Part shown: positions 44,111-55,114 of the stretch, one piece after another
Position numbering within the stretch: position 1 is the stretch's first letter
How the letters are laid out: each line of letters begins with the position of its first letter
Assembly (NCBI GenBank): GCA_025506515.1
Contig: CM046445.1
Location: 1,514,131-1,578,130, forward strand
DNA length: 64,000 nt
Direction of reading: 5' to 3'
Source: Flaveria trinervia
Taxonomy: Eukaryota; Streptophyta; Magnoliopsida; Asterales; Asteraceae
Notes under the pieces: model-generated
Databases searched by the model: none
The model's input: the letters and a program-made list of their open reading frames with translations, nothing else
What the model was told of the DNA's origin: nothing
Position numbers and translations under genes: made by a program

Positions 44111-45240
44111 CTATCCTCAAACCAGGGATGACATTCCTTCGGAATTGGTGCTTCTTAGATCTCCTAGGAAAGGGGATATGTACAAGCTAGATATGAACAA
44201 TGCTTCCCCAACAGGTGAAGTATCATGTTTTCTTTCCAAAGCTGATAGTGATGAGTCAACACTATGGCATAAACGTATGTGTCATGTAAATTTTAAGACA
44301 ATGAATAAATTGGCTAAAAATAACTTGGTACATGGTTTGCCTAAAAAGGAGTTTTCTGCAAAGATAACTGTGTTGCATGCCTGAAAGGGAAACAACACAG
44401 GACATCTCACAAATCCAAATGTGTTAACTCTATCACTACTCCATTACACTTATTGCACGTGGATCTTTTTGGTCCTACAAGTATAATGAGCATTGGAAGG
44501 AATCATATTGCCTTGTGATAGTTGATGATTTTACAAGATTCACATGGGTATTCTTTTTAAGAACTAAAGATGAAACTGCTAAAACATTAAAATCTTTTAT
44601 TCTTAAAATAGAAAATCAATTGATCACAAGGTTAAAATTATTAGAAGTGATCAAGGGACTGAGTTTAAGAACTTCGTTCTTGACTCATTCTGTAACTCAA
44701 AAGAGATTGCCAGACAATATAGTGCTTCCAAAACTCCTCAACAAAACGATGTTGCTTAGAGGAGGAACAGGACACTTATTAAGGCTGCTCGAACTATGTT
44801 AGTTGATTCAAAACTACCTCTTACATTCTGGGCAAGGCAGTCAACACTGCATGCTATGTGCAGAATAGAGTTCTTGTAGTTAAGCCCCATGGAAAAACCC
44901 CTTATGAGCTATGGAACAAGAGGCCACCGTTCATTGGCTTTCTAAGGTCCTTTGGCAGCAGGTGTACCATACTTAACACAAAGGATAATTTAGCAAAATT
45001 TTCTGAAAAGTCGGATGATGTTGTCTTTGTTGGATACTCCTCTAGTTCCAAAGCTTATTGAGTATACAACATTAAGAATCAATAATTTGAGGAGTCATCC
45101 AATACAGTTGTTAATGAGCACACTCCTTGTGTTAGGGGGAATGGCCCTGATCATATCTTTGATTTAGAATTGTTTCCAAACTATGCTAAACCTTCTTGTG
45201 TGAATGTTTCAGTTGGAACAGGAGCTTAAAATGATGCTGA
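44111..45240 (+). pseudogene. pol: Integrase region of element C
   Basis: The pre-integrase zinc motif begins Leu-Trp-His-Lys-Arg-Met-Cys-His-Val-Asn near 44260 and continues to the Cys-x2-Cys near 44375 after a frameshift. The core has Asp-Asp-Phe-Thr-Arg-Phe-Thr-Trp near 44520, an Ile-Arg-Ser-Asp-(x)-Gly-Thr-Glu equivalent near 44655 out of frame, and Trp-Ala/Gly near 44830. The C-terminal part (44858-45061) has Gly-Lys-Thr-Pro-Tyr-Glu-Leu-Trp and Phe-Gly-Ser-Arg-Cys, then Val-Phe-Val-Gly-Tyr-Ser. Stops at 45059 (TGA in a CGA-type position) and 45082 (TAA). Confidence 0.85.
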
Positions 45241-45740
45241 TGCTACTGCTGATGATCAACTGTTTGAGCTACCCAGGCCTAGTCCAAGTTCTCCAAGAGC
45301 TGCAATACACCAAGCTTCCACCATTCACAGATCTGATAATCTAACTATATCAAGGAATAGTGAAGCTTATTCAAGTGAATCACTTACTGAGCCTCAAAAC
45401 TCATCAGGTGATCCACCACAGCACTAGGCAGAAAGAAGTAGTGTTTTGAAGGAACAGGAAACTGTTAACACTATTTCACAGCCAACCATTGATGATGTTT
45501 CTCACTCATTCAATCGGTCCTCATTGAATGATTTTGAAACAGCAGCTGGACAGAGTGTTCCAGTTCCTGAGTAGAATATGTCCAACCTGGACCTATCTCT
45601 GCAACTGGAAGTGATTCCTCGTCTTAGGATTCACAACACTCATCCTGCTAAGAACATCATAGGGGATGTCTCTGAGGGAGTGAGAACAAGAGACAGACTC
45701 ATCATGGGAATGTCTGCTTGTACTCATGCTTTCTATCCTA
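45241..45740 (+). pseudogene. pol: Integrase-RT linker of element C
   Basis: A low-conservation Ser/Pro-rich stretch between integrase and RT. Stops include TAG at about 45426 and 45573, again in positions where CAG (Gln) would fit. It leads into Thr-Arg-Asp-Arg near 45690, the usual lead-in to copia RT. Confidence 0.6.
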
Positions 45741-46310
45741 GATGGAACCCAAGAAGGTAGAAGATGCCTTAAAAGATAGTAGCCGGCTTGAATCGATGCA
45801 AGAGGAGCTGCTTCAATTCAAGAGACAGAAGGTATGGAACCTATGTCCGCTACCATCTAGTCAAGTACCAATAGGCACTAAATGGGTTTTCAGAAACAAG
45901 AGAGATGATAGAGGCTTGATCATCAAGAACAAACAAGACTTGTTGTTTAAGGATACACCCAAGAGGAAGGAATTGATTATACTGATGTCTTTGCACCAGT
46001 TGCAAGACTTGAGGAAGTTAGGATCTTCCTTGCTTATGCTGCATCTAAGGACTTCACTATCTATCAACTTGATGTCAAGTGTGCCTTTCAATATAGGGAT
46101 ATAGATAGGGAAGTCTATGTATGCCAACCTCCAGGATTTGAAGACCCACAGCACCCCAACTATGTGTGTAAATTGGATAAAGCTTTGTATGGGCTGCACC
46201 AAGCACCTAGGTTGTGGTATGAGACTCTATTTTAGTTTCTTCTGAAGAATGGCTACACTAGAGATACCATTGACAAGACTCTCTTTATCAGAAAGTCTGG
46301 AAAGGACATT
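45741..46310 (+). pseudogene. pol: Reverse transcriptase N-terminal part of element C
   Basis: Copia RT starts with a Glu-Pro-Lys-Lys segment at 45744, then Gln-Glu-Glu-Leu-Leu-Gln-Phe and Gly-Thr-Lys-Trp-Val-Phe-Arg-Asn-Lys near 45880. A frameshift near 45950 follows. Downstream are Phe-Ala-Pro-Val-Ala-Arg, Ala-Tyr-Ala-Ala-Ser and Leu-Asp-Val-Lys (near 46070), then Tyr-Gly-Leu-His-Gln-Ala-Pro-Arg near 46190. A TAG at about 46234 interrupts it. Confidence 0.85.
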
Positions 46311-47270
46311 TTGTTTGTTCAAGTCTATGTCGATGACATCATATTTGGTTCTTCAAATGACCAAATGTGTAAGGACTTTGAAGGCATTATGAAGAAAAAG
46401 TTTGAGATGAGTTCCACGGGAAAAATGGACTTTTTCCTTGGAATTCAGGTGAAGCAAATTATGAAAGGGTTTTTCATTAATCAATCTAAGTATGTCTCTA
46501 ACATCTTAGAAAGATTTGAAATGAAGGATTGCAAGCCTGCCAAGACACTCATACCCAGAAACCATAATCTTTGTCCTGACCTTGAGGGGGAGGATAGTGA
46601 TCAACATCAGTATAGGGTAATTATTGGTTCTCTGATGTATCTTACTGCTACTAGACCTGATATCATGTTTGCTACTTGCATCCGTGCAAGATATCAGGCT
46701 GCTCCAAAGGTGTCTCACCTAGATTCTATTAAGAGAATCCTCAGATACATTAAAGGATCACCTAAACTAGGTCTTTGGTATCCTAGAAACAAGGACTTTA
46801 ATCTCTATGGATACTCTGATAGTGACTATGGTAGCTGCAATATTGACAAGAAATCAACATCAGAAGGATGTCAATTTCTTGGTGGAAGGATCATCTTATG
46901 GCAATGCAAGAAACAATCCCGTGTCTCTACATCAACTACTGAAGCTGAATACATTGATGCTACTAGCTGCTGTGCTCAACTACTATGGATTTAGAATCAG
47001 ATGTTAGACTATGGATTCAACTTTATGAGTACTCCTATCCATATTGACAACAACAGTGTTATCTCCATTATTGAAAATCCGGTGAACCACTCCAAGATGA
47101 AGCATATTGACATCAAGTACCATTTTATTAGAGATATTCATGAGAAAAATCTTATTAAACTAATCAAAGTTGACTCAAATGAACAATATATTGATTTGTT
47201 CACCAAAGCTTTTGATAAGCAAAGATTTAAGTATCTCATAACAGCTATCGGGATGATAAACATTGATTAG
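46311..47270 (+). pseudogene. pol: RT catalytic part and RNase H of element C
   Basis: One frame of about 320 codons broken only by TAG at 46992. The RT catalytic box Tyr-Val-Asp-Asp-Ile near 46326 is intact, followed by Gly-Ser-Leu-Met-Tyr-Leu-Thr-Ala-Thr-Arg-Pro-Asp near 46625. RNase H shows Ser-Asp-Ser-Asp-Tyr near 46818, Lys-Ser-Thr-Ser-Glu-Gly-Cys, Thr-Glu-Ala-Glu-Tyr near 46940 and His-Ile-Asp-Ile-Lys-Tyr-His-Phe near 47105. It ends TAG at 47268 at the usual copia pol terminus. This is the best preserved enzyme in the window. Confidence 0.9.
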
Positions 47271-47912
47271 ATCACCTTTTTTGAAAACCTTTTAATGTGT
47301 AATGTCTTTTGTCAATACAATTTAAGCCCTGTTACAAAAGGTCTTTTTGAAATTTTCTAAGTGTAAATTTCTTCCGAAGAGAAATTAACCCTCGAAAGAT
47401 ATTTTTTTATCTTCCGAAGCATAATTTCTCAAAGGATAATTTTTCTTCTCGAAAGAGCTTTTGGTCTCGGAAGAAGCGATTGATTGCATATCAGATCTAC
47501 TTTTGAGGTTTACAAACTCTCCATTCTGAAAGCAATACTAACCTTCGAAAGCAAATTTTTTGCTTCGGAAGTAAGAATGCCTTTAGAAAACAAATTACCT
47601 TCGGAAATATTTTACACCCGGAAGGAAGATTCTACTGTGTAACGTAAATCTCTTGGGCCCCACACTGTAAAAAGCAAAGATTTTGTTAATGATGTCGGAT
47701 TATTTAACTAATTTTAACCTTACCGCCACTGTCATTCATCCACTAAACCATCACATCACCTTATCCTTACCCCATTACCGCCTTCCCACCCACTTTTAAA
47801 TAATCTCGACTATTCAATTTCATCTTCTTACTTGCAATTAAAACTGCCCTAGAAATTCTTCTCCTCTCCAACTTTACCCAAGCTCAAAATCATCCACATT
47901 CACCTTTCTCCA
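47271..47912 (+). other. Spacer between pol and extra ORF of element C, rich in TTCCGAAG words
   Basis: About 640 nt without a gene. Between 47370 and 47640 it has some ten exact or near copies of CTTC(C/G)GAAG and CTCGAAAG. The last 200 nt are C-rich and may hold a promoter or leader for the downstream frame; this is inference. Confidence 0.6.
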
Positions 47913-50900
47913 ATGGCACTTAACCCTCAGCACAACCAAGTCGCACTTCTTGATTCATCAAGAGATGCTGACTTCTCAGAAATCATCTCCTTTCTCACCC
48001 AATCATATTACTACACAGCCCTTACCATTAACCCCACTGTTTACTCCAACCAAATGGCCGAATTTTGGGGAAACGGTCAAGCCGAAACCCTAAATGGGAT
48101 TCGTGCACTGAGGTCGAGCATTTGTGGACAGGAGTTGATCATCACTTAATAACTCATTAGGGAGCATCTAGAGCTTCATGATGAAGGAGCTCCTACTGAA
48201 TTCCCTAAGGTAGATTTGGACAACACTTACATCCTAATGGGATATGTTGGAGACATAAGCAGGTCGACAGTCTACAAGTTCAATTTCTCTTACAACTGGA
48301 AGTTCCTCCTGCATGTTGTTCTCCACTGCCTGTCAAACAAGTCTGGGGGATGGGATCAAATCCCATATGAACTAGGATGCTTAGTTCATGGGTTGGTGAG
48401 AAGCGTGCGATTCAATTACTCAAGATTTGTGTTGACCAATCTAATTGGGAATCTACAACGGGAAACATTCTTTATGCATCCCAAATTCATTCAACACATG
48501 ATCAACTGTGAGTTAGACCAGAGTATGCTTGTCTATGCAGCTGCTCTGACTGTCCTTCAGATGAGGCCCACTATCTTCAAGACTTTGAAGAAGGTGCCCA
48601 CCAACTTCACTGGAAGGTACACCACTCTGCTTCCAGGTATGATTGAGCGCATAGCTCCTGGTGACATCCCTGTTCACCCCACAGGTGATGAACCCACACC
48701 AGCAACCTCCACCATAATGCCAACACTGATTTCTCCACCCATCACCATCACATATCAAAGACTCCCTAAACGAACTCTTGTTCAATCTACTCTGATTGAA
48801 CAAGCCCCTCTTATTCAATCCAAAAGGACTAGAGTGGAAACATGGGCTCCCACTCAGTCAGAGGTCTCTCCATCCTTCTCTTTTGACCTCAATTTGGGTT
48901 TTGAGTCTCTTCAGTCTCAAATCCAAGAGCCCGACACCCAAACCAGCAGCCCTCAGGATGAGTATCTACACTCTTTTGAGCAGCCAACTAGGGACAGCCC
49001 CACCAAAGGCTCAATGCCTGTAGATATTGACCAAGGTCCCGGGTCAGTAGGCTTAACCTCCCTATCTTTTACTGACCTTCTCTTCAAAACTGATGAAGAG
49101 ATAACATCTGTCCATGGCAATGAAGTTTATCTACAACACCCTCTTCAAGATCAACAGAGCCCAAACAAATCCCTTATCTCTAGCCCCCATTACAAACCTA
49201 TAACCGAGGTGAGTCCCATTGATGTGGAAGGGACTCATGCAGATTCAGCTGCCACTACAAAAGGTGCCTCAATGGACCTTATAGACAGTGGTAACATATC
49301 TCAGACTGAATCTGTGGCAACCGAGCCCTTTGATGACTCTGAAAGAGACATCATTGAGCACGGGAAACCAGGGTGCCAAGAAACCACATCTGGTGGTGAG
49401 GCTGAACATACCAAGTATGTTACCTCATCTTCTCGTGATTCTTTAAAAGAAGATGAGGGAAGCATGCAACTTCTCATTCAAGACCTTCTATCTAAAGTCT
49501 CAAACCTTGAATCTTTATTTAGAAGCAAGGTCCACCACTCAGCAACTTGAGATTGACAATCTCAAAGACAAACTAGCTGAGAAACAAACAGAGAGGTCTG
49601 TTAGGCATGTACCTATTCAGGTCTCATTGCCTTCTTCCTCCAGCTCATCTAGCTCTCAAGATGATGCTACCAAAAGGGGGAGAATGTTCAGAGACAAACA
49701 CTTGAGGACCCACAACAGAGCCACACTTCAACTTCAACTTCCTCTACTCCTATCATCATTGTGTCTGAGCCATCTCAAGTTATACTTCAGATTGATTCAA
49801 AGATACTCAACAATCTCTACAGCCTCTTCACCAAGTTTTTGTTGAGAACCTCTTCTGATCAGCCAAGCCCAAATGTTGTAATGCTCTACTTTGGAACTGA
49901 AGAGCTTTAGAGGCTGACTGCACCTTCTACCACTATGGAAGAAGTTGGTCAACCTAAGGTCCACGTGAAACCTAAGATTCATCTTCTCCAACTTCCGAAG
50001 CTGAATTTAAAGCCTCGAAAGAACAAGCTGAATCTTCCAAAGCTGAAATGGAAGCTGCGGAAGGACTGTTTAAAATGTCCGAGGAACTGATCATCACAGA
50101 TGCAATCCTTGAAATGGCATCTGAGATGAACAGCGAGGACTTTCTGAATCTACCTCCATCCCAGACACCATCTCTGCCTCTCTCACAATCAAAATCCACT
50201 CTCCAAGAACCACCACAGTCAGGCTCTTTAAAAGATAAAGGGAAAAAAAGATGACTGTGGAAGAGCTTCAAGAGGCGGAAAAGATTGAGAAACTCAAGAA
50301 GAAAGGAATACTTCCAACTGAGAAGTTGCTAGCTGCCAGCACAAAAGCAGTTGCAGCCAATCAGGAGGCTGTCAACAATAAGAGAAGGGAAGAGATCATT
50401 GACAGCTTATCCAAAGAGGAGCTGCCAATGAAGAAACACTCATGCTACCACTAGAGGAGTTGGTGAATCTGGAGAAGGCAACCCGGATGAAACTTGAAGA
50501 AGAAGATAGGTTGGCCTTGGAGAAAGAAGAAGAAGAACAGAAGGAAGCTGAATGTAGTTGAGGACAGACAGGATAAATTTCCTAATCCCCAGAGGCTTTA
50601 ATCTTCAAGAACTTTCTCCACACAATGATGAGATGATCCTCTGGCTCTACAACAAGAGCAGGATCAAATAGAGAAAGAAAGAAGAAAGGCTGGAAGAGAA
50701 AAGGCAAAGGAGAAGAAGAAGGAGGAGGAAAAAGCTAGGGTCACTACAACCAGGAAGCTCAGTGAAAAGGCCTGGATGAAAGACTATCTTCGGGCCCATG
50801 GCTTCTCTGGAAGGCAGGTGGGTCCCATGTCTGAGAGGACACTCCAACGGATTGTCAATGAAATCAAGGCTGACATCCGGTTGGGAGAAAGGAAAGAGAT

Positions 50901-51990
50901 GTACATAAGGGTAAAGGGGATGACCTTCACTACAACCTCTCAACCATAACCTAAACCCTCACCCCTACCTTTCACCATCAAAACCGAACCCTTCAGCCCT
51001 GAACCCACATCCTTGCCCACATCCACTTCATCACCCCAACCATCTAAACTTCCATCCTCCTACCAAAAACTCTTCCCAGAACCTCTGAACCTCAACCTAC
51101 CCAACAACCATCCAAACCATCCCCTTAGCCTTCTCAACATCTCTCTCTTGAGGAGTTCAAGGTAATCAAAACCAAGCTCATCAACTGCACAACTTTGAGC
51201 GAAGTCTCATGTGATGAAGATTCTGTCAACATTACCTATGTTGATGGATCCTCTTGTTCCCTCACAAGAGATCAATTTCTTGATTTACCTAGAGGAACAC
51301 CGGACCAGGTAGCTAGACTTCTAGGCCTCAACTCAGATTCATTAAATGATGAAGAGAAGAAACTTAGAAGGAAACTAGTGACACTGCTGGATACCAAGAA
51401 AGAGGACAAGATTCCCAGTCAGTCTCTTGTGCCTAGAAAGAAAATAATCCATTGGAGGTTCGATGAAACTTCTCAAACAACTTTGTTTTTGAGAGGGAGA
51501 ATGGCAAAGTCAACAGACTTAATGCAACCTCTCTGTTACACTCCAACAGATTTGACATTGCTGAGTTAGCAGAAAAACCATTCTCCAACCCCTCCAACTC
51601 TGAAGCTGTTGCACTCATCAGAAATCATCTCAGCAGTCTTCATCTAGCTGAGCTAACTACAAAGGCCAATATTGAAGAAGAGTTGAGACTGATAAGACAG
51701 GAAGACAAGGAAAGATCTCCTACCAAAGGTACTGCCTTTCTACAGATGGTGGAAGGTCCAGAATTGGAACCTATAGTTAGATGGGAATATGATTACAGTT
51801 CCCATCAACTAACTCTTTTCAGAGGGCAACATTAGAGGGTACATGTTATCCAAGGTGACAGACTGGACTTCCTGTCTACCAAGGATCTGTACAAACTTCT
51901 TAGCACCACATCAGGGAAGAACAAGGAAACAGACAAATATCTACTCTCCTTGGTGCTGAAAGTTTTAAGAAGCAGAAACAAGTGAAGTTT
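47913..51990 (+). pseudogene. Extra 3' ORF region of element C (envelope-position ORF)
   Basis: The ATG at 47913 starts a frame that continues, past a double TAA at 48147-48152, to 49550. The first ~200 codons look globular (Phe-Leu-Thr-Gln-Ser-Tyr-Tyr; later Leu-His-Val-Val-Leu-His-Cys-Leu-Ser-Asn-Lys). From about 48660 it is Pro/Ser/Thr-rich. Later frames to about 51980 are charged and helical (Glu/Lys-rich, 50250-50900), then Val-Asp-Gly-Ser-Ser-Cys-Ser near 51245. Similar N-terminal segments occur downstream of pol in composite-family copia elements (from memory). The position matches the envelope-like ORF of SIRE elements, but I see no clear signal peptide or transmembrane segment, so an envelope role is unsupported. 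Function unknown. Frameshifts near 49530, 50460 and 51120. Confidence 0.65.
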
Positions 51991-51998
51991 TGGTAGCA

Positions 51999-52015
51999 TC
52001 AGCCTAGGGGGAGTT
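51999..52015 (+). other. Polypurine tract of element C
   Basis: GCCTAGGGGGAGTT immediately precedes the 3' LTR start TGTTGGATC at 52016; CTTAGGGGGAG-like tracts are typical of this copia lineage. Confidence 0.88.
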
Positions 52016-52873
52016 TGTTGGATCAAGAAGAAGGCTGGTGCAACCAAAACCAATTCACTTAAACAATTTTGGTACTACATGCAAGGGCTTCCGAAGCTTA
52101 GCATGGAACTTCCGAAGGTTGTAGAGTTCTTCCGAAGACAAAGTGAAAGATAAACTTCCGAAGACTGAACTCTACTTTCGAAGCAAAGAACATGCTTCCG
52201 AAGATCAAGTCTTTGAAGAAAAGCCTGAAGACTACTTCCGAAGTATGATGATAAGAAGAAGTATCCAAGCCTTGGAAGAAGCAGCCTCTTTCGAAGTATA
52301 AGTGGCTTCGGAAGTACTTACTCTTCCGAAGCCATTTAACCTTCGGAAGACACTGCTATGAACCAGTGAACACAAGTATGGTCTCTGACACTCCACTGTA
52401 GACCTCTGATACTGTATGGCGTTTTCTCAAAGAGCCATACAGTTGACCATACTTTATTCCACTATTCACCTTTTTATGATAGTACAAGTTACCAACTTTA
52501 GTTGGTGACAAAAGATAAGTCAGGGACATGTCCTGACTACCAAATCTCAGATAAGACTTTATCCGAGATACCTTAATATATAGTCTTGTAGTATAGACTT
52601 TAGCTATAGGATCACAGCTGGTATCAAAGTATATCCGGTTGTAGGTAGTATTATATATAGGTTCTCTTTGTAACTCATTCCACACTGCTTGTAAGAGTCT
52701 TGTATTATTGAGTTGAGAAGCAATATATAGAAGTACCTTGAAAATTACTTCTTGTGTTATGTATTACTCTATATATTATGATCAACTCTTACTGATTCTA
52801 TCCTTACCCGAGTGTTGTTCTAGGTGAGTTAGAGAGAAAAACATTGTGTTAAGTGACCAACATCGATCCTGCA
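52016..52873 (+). repeat. 3' LTR of element C
   Basis: Same 858-bp length as the 5' LTR, with nine exact CTTC(C/G)GAAG copies in the same places. Changes in two degenerate copies (ACTTTCGAAGC and TCTTTCGAAGT against ACTTCTGAAGC and TCTTCCGAACT) show the motif drifting independently. It ends GATCCTGCA. Confidence 0.93.
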
Positions 52874-53010
52874 ATTTTGTTGTGAATCTTTCGGCTTAGT
52901 GCATCGGCTACAACATTTGCTTTACCAGGATGGTAACGAATGTCGCAATCGTAATCACTAATCAACTCCACCCAATGACGTTGTCTCATACTGAGATCTT
53001 TTTGATGAAA
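52874..53010 (-). pseudogene. pol: RNase H fragment of element A beyond element C
   Basis: On the minus strand this reads the end of gypsy RNase H: His-Gln-Lys-Asp-Leu, Met-Arg-Gln-Arg-His-Trp, then Tyr-His-Pro-Gly-Lys-Ala-Asn-Val-Val-Ala-Asp-Ala-Leu-Ser-Arg, which is very conserved. It joins the linker at 40218 once element C is ignored. Homology on this strand ends near 53010. Confidence 0.85.
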
Positions 53011-53192
53011 AACGTGTTGATGACTTGTTTGATCAACTTCAAGGAGCTGCTATTTTCTCGAAGATCAATTTACGTTCCGGATATCATCAATTACGAGTCC
53101 ATGATGATGATATCCCAAAGACCGCGTTCCGTACTCGTTCTGGGCACTATGAGTTCATGGTTATGCCTTTTGGTCTAACAAATGCTCCTGCT
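53011..53192 (+). pseudogene. pol: Inverted RT fragment (Ty3/gypsy) next to element A
   Basis: Plus-strand RT: Asp-Asp-Leu-Phe-Asp-Gln-Leu-Gln-Gly near 53028, Leu-Arg-Ser-Gly-Tyr-His-Gln-Leu-Arg, Lys-Thr-Ala-Phe-Arg-Thr-Arg and Met-Pro-Phe-Gly-Leu-Thr-Asn-Ala-Pro near 53163. It is on the opposite strand from the adjoining RNase H, so a breakpoint lies at about 53010. Confidence 0.85.
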
Positions 53193-53344
53193 GAATTAAG
53201 TTAGGGGATTAAATTGTTAATTTGAGTATTATTATTATCAATTTTATTGTTATTATTAATATTATTATTGTTATCATCAATTATGTGCCGGATGTAAAAT
53301 ATCACCTGCCGCATTGCGGGGACACCCTTCTAGTATATATATAG
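53193..53344. repeat. Scrambled LTR scraps after the inverted RT fragment
   Basis: AATTAAGTTAGGGGATTAAA near 53193 is the reverse complement of a word near 38390 in the element A LTR. The following TCAATTTTATTGTTATTATT stretch (53239) is in the same orientation as near 38460. Two pieces of one LTR thus lie side by side in opposite orientations. A GCCGCATTGCGGGG word near 53310 may be the end of another small element. Confidence 0.6.
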
Positions 53345-53528
53345 TTATGATGTTATCCGGTTCTTAAATCCGGCCCGACCACCAGACAAATAAGTCGTTC
53401 GATTCGACGTCCGATCCGTTTTCGAAAACATTAATCTCATATGACATATGAGGTTAGTGTTTAATACGTGGGTCCGGCCGAACCTACCATGGATCTACAA
53501 AACAAAAGCAAAATTATTTTTGCGTACG
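53345..53528 (+). repeat. Interspersed repeat, copy interrupted by the CCGG-rich element
   Basis: Same word order as 19330-19500: GGCCCGACCACCAGAC, GTGGGTCCGGCCGAACC, CTACCATGGATCTACAAA and TTTGCGTACGC. It continues after the insertion at 54018 as TTACACTAACAATTAC. Confidence 0.75.
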
Positions 53529-54017
53529 CCATGGTTTTGAAAACCGGACCGGACCGGCCGGTCTGACCGGTTGGACCGGGAACCGGACTCCGATCCGACC
53601 GGTTGGACCGGGAACCAGACTCTGATCCGGTCCGGTTCGGTGTTTAAAACCGTTTTATTGTTGAACCAGTGGTCGGACCGGTTGGACCGGTCGAACCGGC
53701 GGTCGGATCGGGAACCAGACCAGTTGAACCGGTGGTCGGACCGGTTGAACCGGTGGTCGGACCGGTTGAACCGGTGGTCGGACCGGTTGAACCGGTGGTC
53801 GGACCGGTTGAACCGGTGGTCGGACCGGTTGAACCGGTCGGACCGGTTGAACCGGTTTTTTATATATCTTTTTATTTTTTTGTAATTTTTACATATATTT
53901 ATAAAAAATACTTATAAATTTATCCGGTTCTTATACGGTCCGACCGGTTGAACCGGTCCGACCATCGGACCGGTAAGGCGTCTGGTTCACTATCCGGTCC
54001 GGTTTTAAAAACATTGG
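53529..54017. mobile_element. CCGG-rich non-autonomous TIR element
   Basis: Ends CATGGTTTTGAAAACCGG and CCGGTTTTAAAAACATTGG are imperfect inverted repeats of about 25 nt. The interior is dominated by ACCGGTT and GGTCGGACC words and a 21-bp tandem repeat. No transposase. The related sequence at 19480 shows the site without this insert. A 104-codon repetitive Arg-Ser-Asp frame across it is a by-product of the repeat. Confidence 0.75.
53721..53850 (+). repeat. 21-bp minisatellite in the CCGG-rich element
   Basis: About six near-perfect tandem copies of GGTGGTCGGACCGGTTGAA plus CC. Each copy contains palindromic ACCGGT-type words, so the array can also fold on itself. Confidence 0.92.
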
Positions 54018-54040
54018 CTTACACTAACAATTACAATAAA

Positions 54041-55114
54041 TGCCAAGAAGACATGACAACCTCCAAATAAATGCAAAAACGTAAGAGCTTCCTAAATAAA
54101 GTGTCCCATATCATCAATATGAGTTGTTGGACCACCCAACCATATACTCAGAATATCTTTTAATGTTAACTATAACTTTCCAATTGATGAAGCTATGTCA
54201 TTTAAGAAATCATGCAATGTTCCTTGTAGATATCAAAGGGGGACAAAGCCGACCCGATGAAAAGGACATACTTGACCTTTGGCGGTTCGGTTTGTATGGG
54301 TTTAACCATTATTCGTTAGTTAGATCGATTTTAGATGGTGTAATTTTTCAAAAACCCTTCTGTACTTAATGTGGTGGACGAGGTGAAGTATAACTTATTT
54401 TCGTGGTTAAAATATAGAGTCCAAATAAAAAAGTTGGAGTGGCATACATGATATAATTTTTCATTTTCAAATTTCCAGTTGTAATTGGTTTTTAGTGTTC
54501 GGCTTAGTACCTTGCTAGCGACTTTCCATTGTTTTGTTTTATTTAATGCATAAATGCTTTGCCGTTAAAAAAAGACAAAACGATTTTAAAAATGAGCTGA
54601 ATTTTGCCAACTAATGTGAGAAAATGGTAGTATTATATCTTTGAACATTAGATGGTAGTTTTAAAATTTGAATATTATATATATAATATTTAGTAAATTC
54701 GGTGGTGTAATATAATTTATTTTTTTAAAACAGTGCGAATTCTTATTTTTCTTTTCGGCAAGCCCAAAATACATATTTGAATTCGAATTAAACATAAACT
54801 TACCATATAGGCCCTTTAAAATTACAGTTTGGCGTACTCAAATTAAGCTATACATACACTTTATATTTTGTATTTATTCATTTGTTTTTACCGGTATGTT
54901 TGCTTTTTTCCTTATAACATTAAATTTTCAAAATTATTTTAAATTTATACATGGAGTACTTATTTTTTTTTATCTCTAAGTTTCAATGTAAATTTATTCA
55001 AAATAGACCTATGCAGTTTCAATGTAAATTTATTTAAAATAGACCTATGCACCATAACGTACAAGTTATTGAAGCATAAATATACTAGTCATTAAAGCTG
55101 GTTTAAGATTTCAA
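54041..55114. other. Intergenic DNA with a 36-bp tandem duplication
   Basis: No gene recognised; an 81-codon frame at 54124-54369 has no known motif. At 54980-55015 and 55016-55051 a 36-bp unit beginning GTTTCAATGTAAATTTATT occurs twice with one difference. Confidence 0.5.

Larger units (their letters stand above)
40219..52873 (+). mobile_element. Element C: 12.7-kb Ty1/copia element (SIRE-like) with extra 3' ORF
   Basis: LTRs of equal length (858 bp; 40219-41076 and 52016-52873) start TGTTGGATCAAG and end CTTGCA or CCTGCA. Internal order is gag, protease, integrase, RT, RNase H, which defines Ty1/copia (integrase before RT). A further ~4 kb of former coding sequence follows, as in SIRE-type elements. 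Flanks ATCTT/ATTTT differ by one base. By eye about 30 differences separate the LTRs (roughly 3-4%), so insertion is fairly recent. Damage is mostly nonsense changes plus a few frameshifts. Confidence 0.92.
28331..53010 (-). mobile_element. Element A: minus-strand chromovirus split by elements B and C
   Basis: A Ty3/gypsy chromovirus in reverse orientation. From its 3' end it reads: LTR in two pieces (28331-29228 and 37121-38639, about 2.4 kb together), polypurine tract (38640-38680), chromodomain and integrase (38690-40000), linker to RNase H (to 40218), then RNase H continuing at 52874-53010. RT, protease, gag and the 5' LTR are missing beyond about 53010, where the strand of RT homology flips. 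Element B sits in the LTR and element C in pol, so A is the oldest of the three. Confidence 0.85.

Noticed and set aside
53571..53917. Two repetitive frames (Arg-Ser-Asp-type and Val-Gly-Pro-Val-type)
   Set aside because: Direct translation of the 21-bp minisatellite, whose length is a multiple of three; open in more than one frame.
54124..54369. 81-codon plus-strand frame
   Set aside because: No motif, no neighbours of the same strand, and no flanking splice signals that would support a gene.
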